Shown: positions 1 through 9,343, counted from the first letter of the stretch. The stretch: DNA of 64,000 bases from Alphaproteobacteria bacterium (GCA_018000295.1 JAGNKE010000009.1:1-64000); one strand, 5' to 3'. Program-made: numbers and translations. The notes: generated by a model not told the origin, from the sequence alone.

Positions 1-90
1 AGCCGCACATCGCGCCGTCGTTCCAGCCACAAAATGCTCTATCAAACGATCCTGCTTTGATTGGCTTAATCTGCTTCTTCTCATGTCCAT
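1..90 (-). CDS. IS1595-family transposase, N-terminal fragment (runs off window)
   Basis: Reading leftward from ATG at 90, 30 codons stay open to the edge. The peptide begins MDMRRSRLSQSKQ and continues RLIEHFVAGTTARCAA. This matches the typical N-terminus of IS1595-group (ISXO2-like) transposases, which carry an LxxFVAGxxARxAA helix followed by a helix-turn-helix. The DDE catalytic core would lie outside the window, so completeness cannot be judged. A second ATG at 84 is an alternative start. The identification rests on remembered family sequence only. A terminal repeat-like sequence follows at 106-125. Confidence 0.66.
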   Translation of the reverse strand, partial: MDMRRSRLSQSKQDRLIEHFVAGTTARCAA

Positions 91-105
91 GCCAGTAACT
101 TTTTT

Positions 106-125
106 CAGTTATCTGGTACAGCCCC
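106..125. repeat. Putative terminal inverted repeat of the left-edge IS
   Basis: Twenty bases ending in CCCC on the plus strand, 15 bp outside the transposase start codon. The partner repeat is beyond the window edge, so pairing cannot be tested here. Confidence 0.45.
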
Positions 126-173
126 TTGTTTTAAGATGTTGCTTGGGACAGTGGAACGAGGAGCGTTTTTGTT

Positions 174-867
174 ATGAAAAAAATCATTTCCCTTTTATTC
201 AGCGCCCCTCTTCTCCTGAGGATCGTTACAATCGGCCAGATGGCGTTCTTTATTCCTTCCGCTCTTGCAAATGATGAGAAAGCCAATTCAGTCAGCGCGA
301 CCGACACTCAAAATAAAGGCACGCAAGCACAAGATGATGCAGTCCTGGAGCAGCTCAAAACGCTGCTTTCAGAGGATTATTGCCCAAATTACGACGTGAA
401 GAAGTGGAACTTCTTCGATCCTGCTCCGGCGTGTTTGATGGAACAGGCAAAGAAGGTCGCGGTTGCGGTTTACGGACCATCCGAGTTTTCGGATGAGGAA
501 GAGCAGAGGCTTCGAGGGTTCGTCGCCAGCAGAAAGAAAGTACAGGCGAAGCTGAAAGAGGTTGGATGCAAACCGGGTGAAGTTAAAAAATGGACAGATG
601 ATGGTCAAGTCGATGCACCCCCTGAGTGTATGCAGGTTGAGGCAAAAATTATGCAAGAGCAAGCTCGAAAAGATAACATAGAGGGGGGGGGGATTAAGTA
701 TCATACAACACCATGTCCTGGAAACAAAGCTTAGACACTTGGCAGATATGGATCGGTTGCATCTGCTGCTCGCGCAGATGTTGTCCTTATATACTTGTGA
801 TACCGATAAGAATACCAGCGAAGAATGCGTGTTAAATTTTTACAACTCTCTAAAAAACAAATGGTGA
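174..867 (+). pseudogene. Secreted protein with C-C pair repeats, frameshifted at a run of ten G
   Basis: Unknown family. As written, the frame from ATG 174 (GAGGAG at 158-163) ends at 734 after 186 residues. A signal peptide runs to about Ala32 (SALA cleavage). The mature part has two similar blocks, each with a cysteine pair around a VKKW motif: C70...C87 and C132...C152. The frame breaks just after a run of ten G at 683-692. With one G fewer the frame continues to a TGA at 865-867 and adds about 60 residues, including a third pair (TCDTDKNTSEEC). That third pair is the best evidence that the longer frame is the original one. Either the tract is a real mutation or phase-variable switch, or it is a sequencing error. 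The gene begins only 48 bp from the IS end, so its promoter may have been displaced. Confidence 0.6.
683..692. repeat. Homopolymer run of ten G inside the 174-867 gene
   Basis: Ten consecutive G. Runs of this length are prone to slipped-strand mispairing and to base-calling errors. Nine G would restore a longer protein. Confidence 0.9.
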
Positions 868-912
868 GTTTTTTATTCAAGGAAAACGCAAGTGAGCTGA
901 GGGGCGGGCAAA

Positions 913-931
913 GATGAATTTACAGTTCATC
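913..931 (-). terminator. Possible weak terminator after parC
   Basis: GATGAA (913-918) pairs with TTCATC (926-931) across a 7-base loop, and is followed on the minus strand by TTT. It lies just past the parC stop. The stem is short and AT-rich, so the call is weak. Confidence 0.3.
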
Positions 932-945
932 GAGAGCGCTTAAAC

Positions 946-3183
946 TCAATCAAACCTGTTCGTCTTGGGGAAGCCGTTCGGGGGGACGCGGCCGGCGGAG
1001 GCGCGGGGGCCGACCCAGGGGTTGAGGTCGCCGACGAGGGTTTCGCCCGCGCCGTATTTGAAGGTCAGACCCTTTACCCAGTTGAAGGTTTTGGCGTCTG
1101 AAAGGCCGCCATCCTTGAATTTCTGGAGGCGGACGCCCTTGCCGCGGCTCATGACCGGAAGTTCGCCGATTTCGAAGACCAGCATCTTGCGGTTTTTGCC
1201 GATGACGGCGATGTGGTCGTCGCCCTCCTCCATGTATCTGCAGACCGAAGCTTCGCTCGTGCCGGAGACGTTCAGTATCTGCTTGCCGCTCTTGGTCTGG
1301 GCCAGCACGTCGTCAGACGGGACAATAAACCCGCGCCCCTCCGTCGAGGCGACGAGGATTTTCTGGCCGGGGCGGAAGACAAGGATGCCCGTGATCTCTG
1401 CATCGTTGGGGATATCGACCATCAGGCGGACGGGTTCGCCGAAGCCGCGCGCGGAGGGGAGTTTATCGCAGCCGAGTGTATAGAAGCGGCCGTTGGTGGC
1501 GAAGACGACGATCTTGTCTGTGGTTTGCGCCTCGATGGTGAAGCGGCTCCGGTCGCCGTCCTTATATTTGAGGTCTTTCAGGTCGTGGCCGTGGCCCTTC
1601 ATGCCCCTGATCCAGCCCTTGTCGGAGCAGATGACTGTGACGGGTTCCTTTTCGATCATGGCCTCGTTGAGGTCCACGGTGATCGGCGCGGGGGGCTTGC
1701 CGATTTTTGTCCGGCGCTTGCCGAGTGCGGTATCCTGACCAAATCTCTTTTTCAGGTCGCCGATCTGTTTCTTGATGTGGCTCCATTGCCGCGCTTCGGA
1801 TTTGATGAGTTTTTCGAGGCGGTCGCGCTCCTGTTCCTTCTCCTCAAGCTGCTGCTTGATTTCGATTTCCTGCAGCTTGTTTAAGGCGCGCAGGCGCATA
1901 TTGAGAATTTCCTCGGCCTGAAACTCCGTGAGCTTGAAGGTTTTGATCAGCTTGTCCTTCGGGTGGTCGTCGAAGCGGATGATCTTGATGACTTTATCGA
2001 CGTTCAGGTAAATCAGCATAAAGCCCTGAAGCTTTTCGATATCCCGCAGGAGCTTGTCGAGTTGAAACTGCGAACGGCGGACGAGCACGTCCTGCTGGTG
2101 GTCCAGCCAGTTCTGCAACACTTCCTTCAGGTTCATGACCTTCGGAACCTTGCCGTTTTCCAGCACGTTAAGGTTCAGGTTGAATCGCGTTTCGAGATCG
2201 CAGGCGCGGAAGAGCGCCTCCATCAGCAATTCGGGTTCGACGCTGCGGTTTTTGGGAACGAGGACAAGGCGGATATCTTCTGCGCTTTCATCGCGGACGT
2301 CGTCGAGCATAGGAATTTTCTTAGTGTGGATGAGATCGGCGATCCGCTCCACCATTTTCGATTTTTCGACCTGATACGGGATCTCCGTAACGACGATCTG
2401 GTACGATCCGCCCTTTAATTCCTCCTTGCACCATTTGGCGCGGATACGGAAGGCGCCCCGGCCTGTTTCATAAGCCTTGATAATTTCGGCGCGGCCCTCG
2501 ACCAGAATGCCTCCGGTTGGGAAATCCGGACCCTTCACGATTTTTACCAGATCGGCGACGCTGGGGTCGCTCTCCAGCATCAATTCCATCGCCTCGCAGA
2601 GTTCAGCGACGTTGTGCGGGGGGATATTGGTGGCCATGCCCACCGCGATACCACTTGAGCCGTTGGCGAGAAGATTGGGGAAGGCGGCAGGAAGAACGAC
2701 CGGCTCAACATCCTGATTGTCATAGGTCGGGCGAAAATCGACGGCGTTTTCTTCAATGCCTTCAAGGAGAAGCAAAGCTACTTCGGTCAGGCGGGCTTCG
2801 GTGTAGCGCATGGCGGCGGCATTATCGCCATCGATATTTCCGAAGTTTCCCTGCCCGTCCACGAGGGGGTAACGCTGGGCAAAATCCTGCGCCACACGGA
2901 CCATCGTGTCGTAAATTGCGGTGTCGCCGTGCGGGTGAAACTTACCCATCACATCCCCCACGACACGGGCCGACTTCACATGCTTTTGGTCCGGACGAAG
3001 CCGAAGCAAATGCATTGCATACAGAATCCGGCGGTGAACGGGTTTCAGGCCGTCGCGCACATCGGGCAGCGAGCGACTGACGATCGTCGAGAGCGCATAG
3101 GACAGATACCGCTCGGAGAGGATATCGCCGAAGGGCTGGTCGATGATTTCGGCTGCGGGAGCGGTGTTTTTATTCTTGGCCAT
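946..3183 (-). CDS. parC: DNA topoisomerase IV subunit A
   Basis: ATP-dependent type II topoisomerase subunit that breaks and rejoins DNA, mainly to separate linked daughter chromosomes; it works as a ParC2ParE2 tetramer. The 745 residues are a normal ParC length. The breakage-reunion domain starts near residue 15. The quinolone-resistance region is at about 76-92 ([10 protein letters not shown]), and the catalytic tyrosine is Tyr127 in RYTEAR. A coiled coil follows, then a C-terminal beta-propeller from about residue 500. The absence of a long GyrA-type tail and the context favour ParC over GyrA. Threonine and aspartate stand where E. coli ParC has Ser80 and Glu84. recO lies 30 bp upstream on the same strand, so the two may be co-transcribed. 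Confidence 0.93.
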   Translation of the reverse strand: MAKNKNTAPAAEIIDQPFGDILSERYLSYALSTIVSRSLPDVRDGLKPVHRRILYAMHLLRLRPDQKHVKSARVVGDVMGKFHPHGDTAIYDTMVRVAQDFAQRYPLVDGQGNFGNIDGDNAAAMRYTEARLTEVALLLLEGIEENAVDFRPTYDNQDVEPVVLPAAFPNLLANGSSGIAVGMATNIPPHNVAELCEAMELMLESDPSVADLVKIVKGPDFPTGGILVEGRAEIIKAYETGRGAFRIRAKWCKEELKGGSYQIVVTEIPYQVEKSKMVERIADLIHTKKIPMLDDVRDESAEDIRLVLVPKNRSVEPELLMEALFRACDLETRFNLNLNVLENGKVPKVMNLKEVLQNWLDHQQDVLVRRSQFQLDKLLRDIEKLQGFMLIYLNVDKVIKIIRFDDHPKDKLIKTFKLTEFQAEEILNMRLRALNKLQEIEIKQQLEEKEQERDRLEKLIKSEARQWSHIKKQIGDLKKRFGQDTALGKRRTKIGKPPAPITVDLNEAMIEKEPVTVICSDKGWIRGMKGHGHDLKDLKYKDGDRSRFTIEAQTTDKIVVFATNGRFYTLGCDKLPSARGFGEPVRLMVDIPNDAEITGILVFRPGQKILVASTEGRGFIVPSDDVLAQTKSGKQILNVSGTSEASVCRYMEEGDDHIAVIGKNRKMLVFEIGELPVMSRGKGVRLQKFKDGGLSDAKTFNWVKGLTFKYGAGETLVGDLNPWVGPRASAGRVPPNGFPKTNRFD

Positions 3184-3213
3184 AATGCGGGTTCAGGTTT
3201 TACACGTACACCC

Positions 3214-3978
3214 CTACCCCGTTTCCTGCAGGGAGGGCAAGTGCTCTGTTTTCTCAAAACGCTCGGCAAAACGCAAGTGCAACCTTCGCCGCGCTTCGGG
3301 AATTCCCTGATTGTGGTGGGCGAAGGCCCAGTGTTCGAGGAAATATCCCGTGAGGATCAGCCCCGTGAGAATATCTTCGCCCTCCGCCGGACCTCCGTTG
3401 GGCTTGAGAAAGGCCGGGAGGTTTAAAAGCCTTGATTTATAAGGCTCTCCGGCGATATAGCTCACGGCCCGGCCCGTTTTGGGGCTGACATAGGCCAGAG
3501 AACGTGAGTCGCCGCCCGCCGCGCAGCGTGAGAGGTCGAGGGAGAAGCCGAGTTCTTTCAGCAAGGCAATTTCCCATATTATATAGGCCGCTCCCCAGAT
3601 GTCTTCCTTGAACGTTTCCAGAAGGGCGGCGAAGCCGCGGTAGAGCCCCGGATGCCCCTCCCGTTCCGGCAAGGCCTGATCGCAGAGGGCGCAAGCGGAT
3701 TGGAGCGCGGCAAGTTTGAGCGGGTCGCTCAGGAATGTCGCGGCGGCGTTGCGTTTGAGTTCGAGCTTGAGTGTACCCAGATTTTCTTCAACCCGCGCTT
3801 GCCAGTTTGCATCGACGATATTGCCGATTTCGAAGGAGCCACGATTACGGCTGGAGAAAGCGCCGTTCAGAAAGCCCGCTCGGCGGCCATAATTTTCTGT
3901 AAGCAAGGAAATCACCGCCCCGTTTTCCCCGTGTCGCCGCGCCGCCAGCACTATTCCTTGATCTTGCCACTGTTCCAT
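3214..3978 (-). CDS. recO: DNA repair protein RecO
   Basis: Recombination mediator of the RecFOR pathway that loads RecA onto SSB-coated single-stranded DNA. The ATG at 3978 gives 254 residues beginning MEQWQDQGIVLAARRHGE, the usual N-terminal OB-fold start (W-x-D-x-G-I-V-L). The frame remains open to 4149, but that extension would overlap the divergent nadX start, so the shorter start was chosen. The middle helical domain contains a CALCDQALPE segment near the usual cysteine region. Only about 50 bp separate it from divergent nadX, which must hold both promoters. Confidence 0.9.
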   Translation of the reverse strand: MEQWQDQGIVLAARRHGENGAVISLLTENYGRRAGFLNGAFSSRNRGSFEIGNIVDANWQARVEENLGTLKLELKRNAAATFLSDPLKLAALQSACALCDQALPEREGHPGLYRGFAALLETFKEDIWGAAYIIWEIALLKELGFSLDLSRCAAGGDSRSLAYVSPKTGRAVSYIAGEPYKSRLLNLPAFLKPNGGPAEGEDILTGLILTGYFLEHWAFAHHNQGIPEARRRLHLRFAERFEKTEHLPSLQETG

Positions 3979-4029
3979 TGTTATAGAGTATCCTGATTTT
4001 TCAGGCAAAAGGCCAGAGGGAACCCGTTC

Positions 4030-4836
4030 ATGCTCCAAACCGATCAAAAAGCCCCTCTGAAAGTCGGGGTCGCCGGGGTCGGGGCGATCGGGCGGGCGGT
4101 TTGTAACGCGCTGACTCAAGAGCCGGGAATCGGCAGGCTTATTCTGCACAGGATCGCCGATCAGAAGCCGTGTTCGGAGTTCGGTGTCCGACAGGTCGAT
4201 TTTTCTTCGCTTGCCGAAGCGTGCGACCTGATTGTCGAATGTCTTCCTTCTGCTATTGTTCCTTCACTGGCGCAGGAAGTTTTTAGGTTCAACAAGGATA
4301 TGATCGTCATCAGCAGTGCGGCGCTTCTGCTCTTTCCTGAGATTTTGGAAACTCAGAAAAACTCGGGTAGCCGGATTATCATTCCCTCCGGGGCGCTGGC
4401 GGGGCTGGACGGGGTCAAGGCCATGCGGGAGATGGGGATCGAAAGCTCGAAAATTGCTTCCAGCAAGCCGCCGAAGGGGTTTGAGGGCGCGCCTTACATT
4501 GTCGATAAAAAAATCGATCTTAGTTCCTTCAAGACCAAGACCTTGATCTTTTCCGGTCATGCGCTGGAGGCGTCCAAGGCTTTTCCGGCCAACGTGAATG
4601 TCGCCGCGACGCTCAGCCTTGCGGGGATCGGAGCGGAACAAACGCAGGTTGAGGTGTGGGCCGATCCGGCGGCGGTCAGCAATACGCATGAGATCATCGT
4701 TAAGACACGCTACAGCACACTGACGTCGCGGATTGAAAATATGCCCGATCCGGCGAATCCGAAAAGTTCGGTTCTGGCCGCACGGAGCATCATCGCCGCC
4801 TTGCGCGACCTCAACCAATCTGTTGTTATCGGGTGA
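4030..4836 (+). CDS. nadX: L-aspartate dehydrogenase (DUF108 type)
   Basis: NAD(P)-dependent oxidation of L-aspartate to iminoaspartate, the first step of de novo NAD synthesis in organisms that use NadX rather than the oxidase NadB. The 268 residues match the family. A Rossmann loop GVGAIG lies at about 16-21, a substrate-side PSGALAGLDG at about 119-128, and the catalytic histidine is His220 in SNTHEI. A purine-rich GAGGG lies just before the ATG. nadA and nadC are not nearby. The next gene begins 12 bp downstream and is probably co-transcribed. Some family members are annotated only as predicted dinucleotide-utilizing enzymes. Confidence 0.85.
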   Translation: MLQTDQKAPLKVGVAGVGAIGRAVCNALTQEPGIGRLILHRIADQKPCSEFGVRQVDFSSLAEACDLIVECLPSAIVPSLAQEVFRFNKDMIVISSAALLLFPEILETQKNSGSRIIIPSGALAGLDGVKAMREMGIESSKIASSKPPKGFEGAPYIVDKKIDLSSFKTKTLIFSGHALEASKAFPANVNVAATLSLAGIGAEQTQVEVWADPAAVSNTHEIIVKTRYSTLTSRIENMPDPANPKSSVLAARSIIAALRDLNQSVVIG

Positions 4837-4848
4837 GGAGATTTATAT

Positions 4849-5481
4849 ATGCTGCCAGCCAGACATTTTTACATGATCCGACACGGGGAAACCGAAGCGA
4901 ACGCGCAGCGGATCATGGCGGGTCGGCTTGATTCCCCTTTGAATGAAACGGGAAAAGCACAAGCGCGGGCCGTTCATGATGTGCTTAGCTCGCTCAGCGT
5001 CAAGCCGCGCACAATCGTCCACAGTCATTTGTCACGTGCGCGGGATACGGCAAAAATCCTGAATGAAGTGCTGAGCGCCCCGATCCATGAAGACGCTGGT
5101 CTTGCGGAACTGGACGCCGGGGACTGGGAGGGGCAGCCCTATGAGGTTTGCAGTCCACTGCTTCAGGGATGGCAAGACCCGCCGAACGGCGAGACGTTCA
5201 CGGCTTTTGCCGCACGACTGAAAAAGGCCAAGAGCCGTGCCTTGAACACTCATGACGGGCCTGTGCTGATCGTCAGCCACGGCGGGGTCTTCCGCGGATT
5301 GGGGATGATTTACGGCCTTGAAGTCCCCGGCGTGTTCAAAAATTGTCAGTTACACGAATTTATTCCCGATCCTAAAAATACCGTGTTTCCTTGGGCGGTG
5401 TGGAGTTACACAAGCCTTGCCAGCGGGACGGTGCGTGAGAAAACGGATATTTTCCATCAGGCCTTAAGGAAAAGCGCCTGA
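4849..5481 (+). CDS. Histidine phosphatase family protein (phosphoglycerate mutase-like)
   Basis: A 210-residue cytoplasmic protein of the branch that forms a phosphohistidine. The RHGETEAN motif at about 11-18 carries the nucleophilic histidine, SHLSRARDTA supplies a second arginine, LDAGDWEG holds the acidic residue, and SHGGVFRG near 145 carries the second catalytic histidine. A strong GAGGAG site stands 8 bases before ATG 4849. The substrate cannot be told from sequence; candidates include cobalamin-type phosphatases, phosphoglycerate mutase-like enzymes and broad phosphatases. It follows nadX by 12 bp and meets folP tail to tail with 2 bases between. Confidence 0.85.
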   Translation: MLPARHFYMIRHGETEANAQRIMAGRLDSPLNETGKAQARAVHDVLSSLSVKPRTIVHSHLSRARDTAKILNEVLSAPIHEDAGLAELDAGDWEGQPYEVCSPLLQGWQDPPNGETFTAFAARLKKAKSRALNTHDGPVLIVSHGGVFRGLGMIYGLEVPGVFKNCQLHEFIPDPKNTVFPWAVWSYTSLASGTVREKTDIFHQALRKSA

Positions 5482-5483
5482 GG

Positions 5484-6320
5484 TCAGGATTTTTCTATGG
5501 CCTGAAATATTTTCAGCGCCTGCGCCGTTTCTCTTATGTCATGTACGCGGAAGAGGCGTACGCCTTTGCTCCACCCCCAAAGAACTGAGGAAAGGGAGCC
5601 GCCGAGACGTTCATCCGGCGTGGACTGATCTGCTGAAATTTTTTCGATAAAACTTTTTCGTGATGTTCCGAGCAGGATGGGAAAACCCGTTGCCACAAAA
5701 CGATCAAGGTTTTTAAGTAGCGCAAGGTTATGAGCGGGCGTCTTGCCAAAGCCGATGCCGGGGTCGATGATAATATTTTCCGGTTTTATTCCGGCTGCAA
5801 GACAGGCTGTTGTCCGTTCGAGCAGATACTCTAGCACCTCGTCAACAACGCTTTCATATTTCGGGGCGTTCTGCATATCCTGCGGATTTCCGCGCATATG
5901 CATGAGGCAGACGGGGACATCGAATGATGCTGCGATGGAAAGACTTTGGGGATCGTGTGTCAGGGCCGTGACATCGTTGATCATTCCCGCCCCAGATTCC
6001 AGAGCGGCCTTCATGACGGCGGCGTTGCGTGTGTCTATGGAGATGAGCGGGACTTTGCCTTTCAGCGCCTGAATGACCGGAAGAACTCGCTCGGTCTCCT
6101 CTTGGGGCGATACCGTCTTCGCGCCGGGGCGGGTGGATTCCCCTCCGATATCAATAATGTCCGCGCCCTCCTCTGCCATTCTTAAGGCTTGCTGCACCGC
6201 GCTGTGCTGGTTGGTGTAGCGGCCGCCGTCGGAGAAACTGTCCGGGGTGACATTCAGAATGCCCATGAGGACCGGGCTGTCTTTCATTTTTTTCCTCAGT
6301 CGCTCAAACGGATTTGACAT
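5484..6320 (-). CDS. folP: Dihydropteroate synthase
   Basis: Joins p-aminobenzoate to 6-hydroxymethyl-dihydropterin diphosphate in folate synthesis; this is the sulfonamide target. The 278 residues carry the classical motifs: GILNVTPDSFSDGG near 20-33, IDIGGESTRPGA near 56-67 and DPGIGFGKT near 187. The start ATG shares its A with the folK stop (TAATG), which indicates translational coupling. It stands second in a folK-folP pair catalysing consecutive steps. Confidence 0.95.
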   Translation of the reverse strand: MSNPFERLRKKMKDSPVLMGILNVTPDSFSDGGRYTNQHSAVQQALRMAEEGADIIDIGGESTRPGAKTVSPQEETERVLPVIQALKGKVPLISIDTRNAAVMKAALESGAGMINDVTALTHDPQSLSIAASFDVPVCLMHMRGNPQDMQNAPKYESVVDEVLEYLLERTTACLAAGIKPENIIIDPGIGFGKTPAHNLALLKNLDRFVATGFPILLGTSRKSFIEKISADQSTPDERLGGSLSSVLWGWSKGVRLFRVHDIRETAQALKIFQAIEKS

Positions 6321-6838
6321 TATTTAACGACTTTCAGAGGCAATGATAGTTTTTCCCCCTTGCGGATTTCCTGCTCCGTCGGGAGTGAAGCTAGCATTTC
6401 TTCCAAGGACGTTTCCAAAGCCGGGTGAATCCAGTCCGGAGCTATTTCGTGTAAGGGGCAGAGTACAAAAGCGCGTTCGTGCATTCGTGGGTGGGGAAGG
6501 ATGGGTACCTCCATCGTGATAAGATGATCATAGGCGATGATATCCAGATCGATGACCCTCGGGGCGTTGCGTTGCTTTTCCTGCCGCCCAAATTTTTTTT
6601 CTATCGCCTTTAACTCCTTGAGAAGTTTCGCCGGAGGTGTTTGCGTTTGAATCGTGCAAACCGCGTTGGCGTACCATGGCTGATCGGAAACCGGAACCGG
6701 CGCGGAGTGCCAGACAGAGGAGATCTCCAGAACTTCTAGACCTACAATGTCGCTTATAGCATTGAGCGCCGATTGAAGCGTCCTTTCGGGAGGGCCGAAT
6801 TCGCCCGGGATGTTGGCGCCGAGGCCGATGATAATCAT
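6320..6838 (-). CDS. folK: 2-amino-4-hydroxy-6-hydroxymethyldihydropteridine pyrophosphokinase
   Basis: Transfers pyrophosphate from ATP to hydroxymethyl-dihydropterin, the step before FolP. The ATG at 6838 gives 172 residues starting MIIIGLGANIPGEFG, the standard HPPK beginning. In-frame ATGs at 6856 and 6895 would only add a non-conserved leader. The characteristic RVIDLDIIAYD motif and PHPRMHERAFVLCPL are present. An AGCAGG stretch lies at a suitable distance. It overlaps folP by one base. Confidence 0.93.
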   Translation of the reverse strand: MIIIGLGANIPGEFGPPERTLQSALNAISDIVGLEVLEISSVWHSAPVPVSDQPWYANAVCTIQTQTPPAKLLKELKAIEKKFGRQEKQRNAPRVIDLDIIAYDHLITMEVPILPHPRMHERAFVLCPLHEIAPDWIHPALETSLEEMLASLPTEQEIRKGEKLSLPLKVVK

Positions 6839-6908
6839 GCTTGTAACCTGCTTCATTACGAAAAAGGGGCCAAAACGGCCCCGATTGAGTATCATATTTC
6901 AAAATAAG

Positions 6909-7499
6909 TTACCAGCTTCGCACCTTGCCGGTGTCCACATGGACGAAGTTACTGCGCGGGTAGTAACCAACACCGCCCGCCTTCAGCGCCAGCGCCGTAT
7001 TCCTGATCGTCTTCGTGTTCTGGCCGGGGATACGGATATCGATCGCCTGACCGTACATATGGAAAGAATTCCTTGCAACGCCTGAGCTTCCATGACGGAG
7101 CATGGCATTGGTTTTCGGACTGCGGTAGCCGGAGAGGATTTGATAAGGTTCGTTGGCATCCATACGTCCGTAAAGAAGCGAAAGGATATCAATCACACGT
7201 GGGTCCATCGGAAAAACCTCGGTCGTGCGGAAATCACGCAAGACGTAATTCATGCGCTCAAACGCCTCGGGAAGGTACCTGTCCCCCACGCGGTAGACGC
7301 CGGAAAAGGTCTCGCCCGTATGGGCGTGACGAAAAGCAATTTTCCAGGATTTGAAGTTTCCTTTTGCAAAGGCCTTCTGCACAGGAAAAAGTGGAAGAAC
7401 CGACGCCAGCAAGGTGCCTAAGCCCATTTTGAGAAGACCGCGGCGGTCTATATCGAGCTTTTGCCCGGAGGCTTGCGTTTCAATAGTATTGCTCAGCAT
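6909..7499 (-). CDS. DUF882/M15-type murein peptidase, Tat-exported (YcbK-like)
   Basis: A 196-residue predicted zinc peptidase acting on peptidoglycan cross-links. The N-terminus has a twin-arginine motif (DRRGLLKMG, arginines 19-20), a hydrophobic stretch and an AFA cleavage site near 45, so export folded to the periplasm is likely. The M15-type zinc ligands are visible: His147 and Asp154 in SFHMYGQAIDI, and His187 in NFVHVDTG. It lies downstream of the L,D-transpeptidase gene on the same strand, a pairing that suggests a joint cell-wall role, but 130 bp separate them. Confidence 0.87.
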   Translation of the reverse strand: MLSNTIETQASGQKLDIDRRGLLKMGLGTLLASVLPLFPVQKAFAKGNFKSWKIAFRHAHTGETFSGVYRVGDRYLPEAFERMNYVLRDFRTTEVFPMDPRVIDILSLLYGRMDANEPYQILSGYRSPKTNAMLRHGSSGVARNSFHMYGQAIDIRIPGQNTKTIRNTALALKAGGVGYYPRSNFVHVDTGKVRSW

Positions 7500-7630
7500 A
7501 AAATACCTCGCATTTCTAATGTTTCAAAATCACATAGATATTCATCTACGCTAACCGGGAGGGTTTATTGGTAGCCGAAAAAGATTCGTGAGTAAAGATA
7601 AAAACCGATTCGGGGGAAGGGTGATGACGT

Positions 7631-9343
7631 TTAATCGGCGATCTTGACCACTAAACTATTGCTATTATTAGGAATATAAATTCCATTATTTTTTTCAAGA
7701 GCTTGCAAAAGTTTCTTATCATGAGAATAAATGTCTTCCCCGAAGACCACTTGCCCCTCCGGACCGATCCAAGCGGTATAGTATAACAGGTAGACCGGAA
7801 TGGTTTGCGGGATCATGATGTCGCGGGTTTTTTTGCTTTTGATGTTGGCTTTCATTTTTTCTTCCGACCATCCTTCCCGGTTCGAAAGGATAAAGCTTGC
7901 CAGCTTTTCCGGCTCCTGCAGACGAATGCAACCCGAGGATTGGGCGCGGTCGGAGCGGCTAAAAAGCTTCCGGTCATTCGTATCGTGCAAGTAGATGTTA
8001 TGGCGGTTGGGCATCAGAACGCGGATCCGGCCCAGAGGGTTGTGGGAGCCCGGAATCTGTACCAGCCGGAGAGATCTGTATTCCTCGGGCGTCATTGCGG
8101 CCCAGTCGGTGGCCATGGGGTCGAGGGTCTGTGCGTCCTGTCCGTAACCCTGATAAATCTCCATGCCCTTATCGACCAGATAGCCCGGATCGTCGATGAG
8201 CTTGGGGAGGATATCCTCCTTCTGGATGGTCGGGGGAACGGTCCAGTCGGGGTTAAAGCGAACACCCGTTACTTCGGTTCTGAAGGACAGTGTGGCGCGT
8301 TTGGGGCGGCCGACGATGACTGGCATTTCAATTTTGACCTGTCCGTTTTCGAGTGCCCACAGCGTGGCCGAAGGCAGATTGACCATAATGACTTTTGAGG
8401 TGTTTTCCGTGGGCATCCAGCGCAGACGCTCAAGATTGACAATAATTTGCCGAATCTTGTCTTTAAGGTTCTGGTTCAGGATAAAAAGCGTTTTAGCGCC
8501 GATGACGCCGTCCGATTTCAAGCCTTTTTCAGCCTGGAACTGCTTTACGGCCTCGACCAAAGCCGTATCGTAGATCAAGCGGTTGTCCTTTTCTTGAACC
8601 TCCGGCAGGCCTAGACGCTGGCGCATTTTTGGGACTTCCGCATGAGATTTCCCTGGAGAAAGCGGTTTGGCCATACGGATGGGCTCAACCTGTGCTGCGG
8701 GGTCTTCCTGCCATTTTTTTGTCAGTGTCAGGAGTTCGGCCTGCAGCGCCTTGTAGGTTGCCCCCTGCGGCTCGACGGAGCGGAGAAGTTTTTCGAAGTC
8801 GCCCTCGGAGTTCAGCAAAGCCAGCACAGAGGCCACATCGGGCCTTTGACGCCAGTGAGAAGCCTCCAGCCCCAGCGCCGAAGCCTTGACTCGCATCCCA
8901 CTTTGATCGCGGACATAACGGATGAAAGAATCCGTGAGGATCAATTCAAAATTCATCAGAGAATCTTTTTCGAGCGGAATTTTTTTTCCTGCCTTCACTT
9001 TTGGCCCGGTCAGTCCCGCTATCCGGCTCCAGTGGTAAGTTTCCGGGTTCAGGCCATGGGACCATGAGTTTTGTATCGCCTGTATCATTACGGCCGCCTG
9101 CTTGTTCAGTCGGTTGCGGTTGAGCCAGAACGGCGAGCCGTTTCTTTGCGCGTAGAAATTTTCTAGAGCGGCTTGATCGAGAACCTCCAGCGCCGACTGT
9201 GTGGAGGGGCTTTGCTGATATTCCCCCACATAGGCGCCGCCATCCGCCATTGCCTGTAAAGGTTGCGGCCCGCACATAATGAAGGCTACACAGATGAGGA
9301 CGGCTTGAATAATTTTACTTTGACTTTTTCTTGATGCAGTCAC
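7631..9343 (-). CDS. Murein L,D-transpeptidase (YcbB/LdtD-like)
   Basis: Periplasmic enzyme making 3-3 cross-links in peptidoglycan. The GTG at 9343 gives 570 residues and puts a signal peptide directly at the N-terminus (basic start, hydrophobic core, LQAMA cleavage near 30). The frame also stays open to a TTG at 9454, overlapping the ilvD end, but that would bury the signal, so the GTG was preferred. Domain order: scaffold, a peptidoglycan-binding domain (AVKQFQAEKGLKSDGVIG), then a YkuD catalytic domain with IYLHDTNDRKLF and the nucleophile motif SSGCIRL. This order is that of the E. coli YcbB family. ilvD stands directly upstream on the same strand. Confidence 0.9.
   Translation of the reverse strand: MTASRKSQSKIIQAVLICVAFIMCGPQPLQAMADGGAYVGEYQQSPSTQSALEVLDQAALENFYAQRNGSPFWLNRNRLNKQAAVMIQAIQNSWSHGLNPETYHWSRIAGLTGPKVKAGKKIPLEKDSLMNFELILTDSFIRYVRDQSGMRVKASALGLEASHWRQRPDVASVLALLNSEGDFEKLLRSVEPQGATYKALQAELLTLTKKWQEDPAAQVEPIRMAKPLSPGKSHAEVPKMRQRLGLPEVQEKDNRLIYDTALVEAVKQFQAEKGLKSDGVIGAKTLFILNQNLKDKIRQIIVNLERLRWMPTENTSKVIMVNLPSATLWALENGQVKIEMPVIVGRPKRATLSFRTEVTGVRFNPDWTVPPTIQKEDILPKLIDDPGYLVDKGMEIYQGYGQDAQTLDPMATDWAAMTPEEYRSLRLVQIPGSHNPLGRIRVLMPNRHNIYLHDTNDRKLFSRSDRAQSSGCIRLQEPEKLASFILSNREGWSEEKMKANIKSKKTRDIMIPQTIPVYLLYYTAWIGPEGQVVFGEDIYSHDKKLLQALEKNNGIYIPNNSNSLVVKIAD

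Larger units (their letters stand above)
1..125 (-). mobile_element. End of an IS1595-family insertion sequence
   Basis: The transposase fragment is followed by about 15 bases and then a sequence that, read on the minus strand from 125, begins GGGGCTGTACCAGATAACTG. A GGG-rich outer end close to the transposase start is what a terminal inverted repeat of this group looks like. The other repeat and the target duplication lie outside the window, so the boundary at 125 is inferred. If it is right, the eight bases 126-133 would be one copy of the target duplication. Confidence 0.55.

Noticed and set aside
83..274. 63-codon open frame on the plus strand across the IS end
   Set aside because: It crosses the likely IS terminal repeat and the start of the secreted-protein gene; no family match, and the minus strand carries the transposase.
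1213..1884. 223-codon open frame antisense to parC
   Set aside because: Shadow of the conserved parC frame; low-complexity composition.
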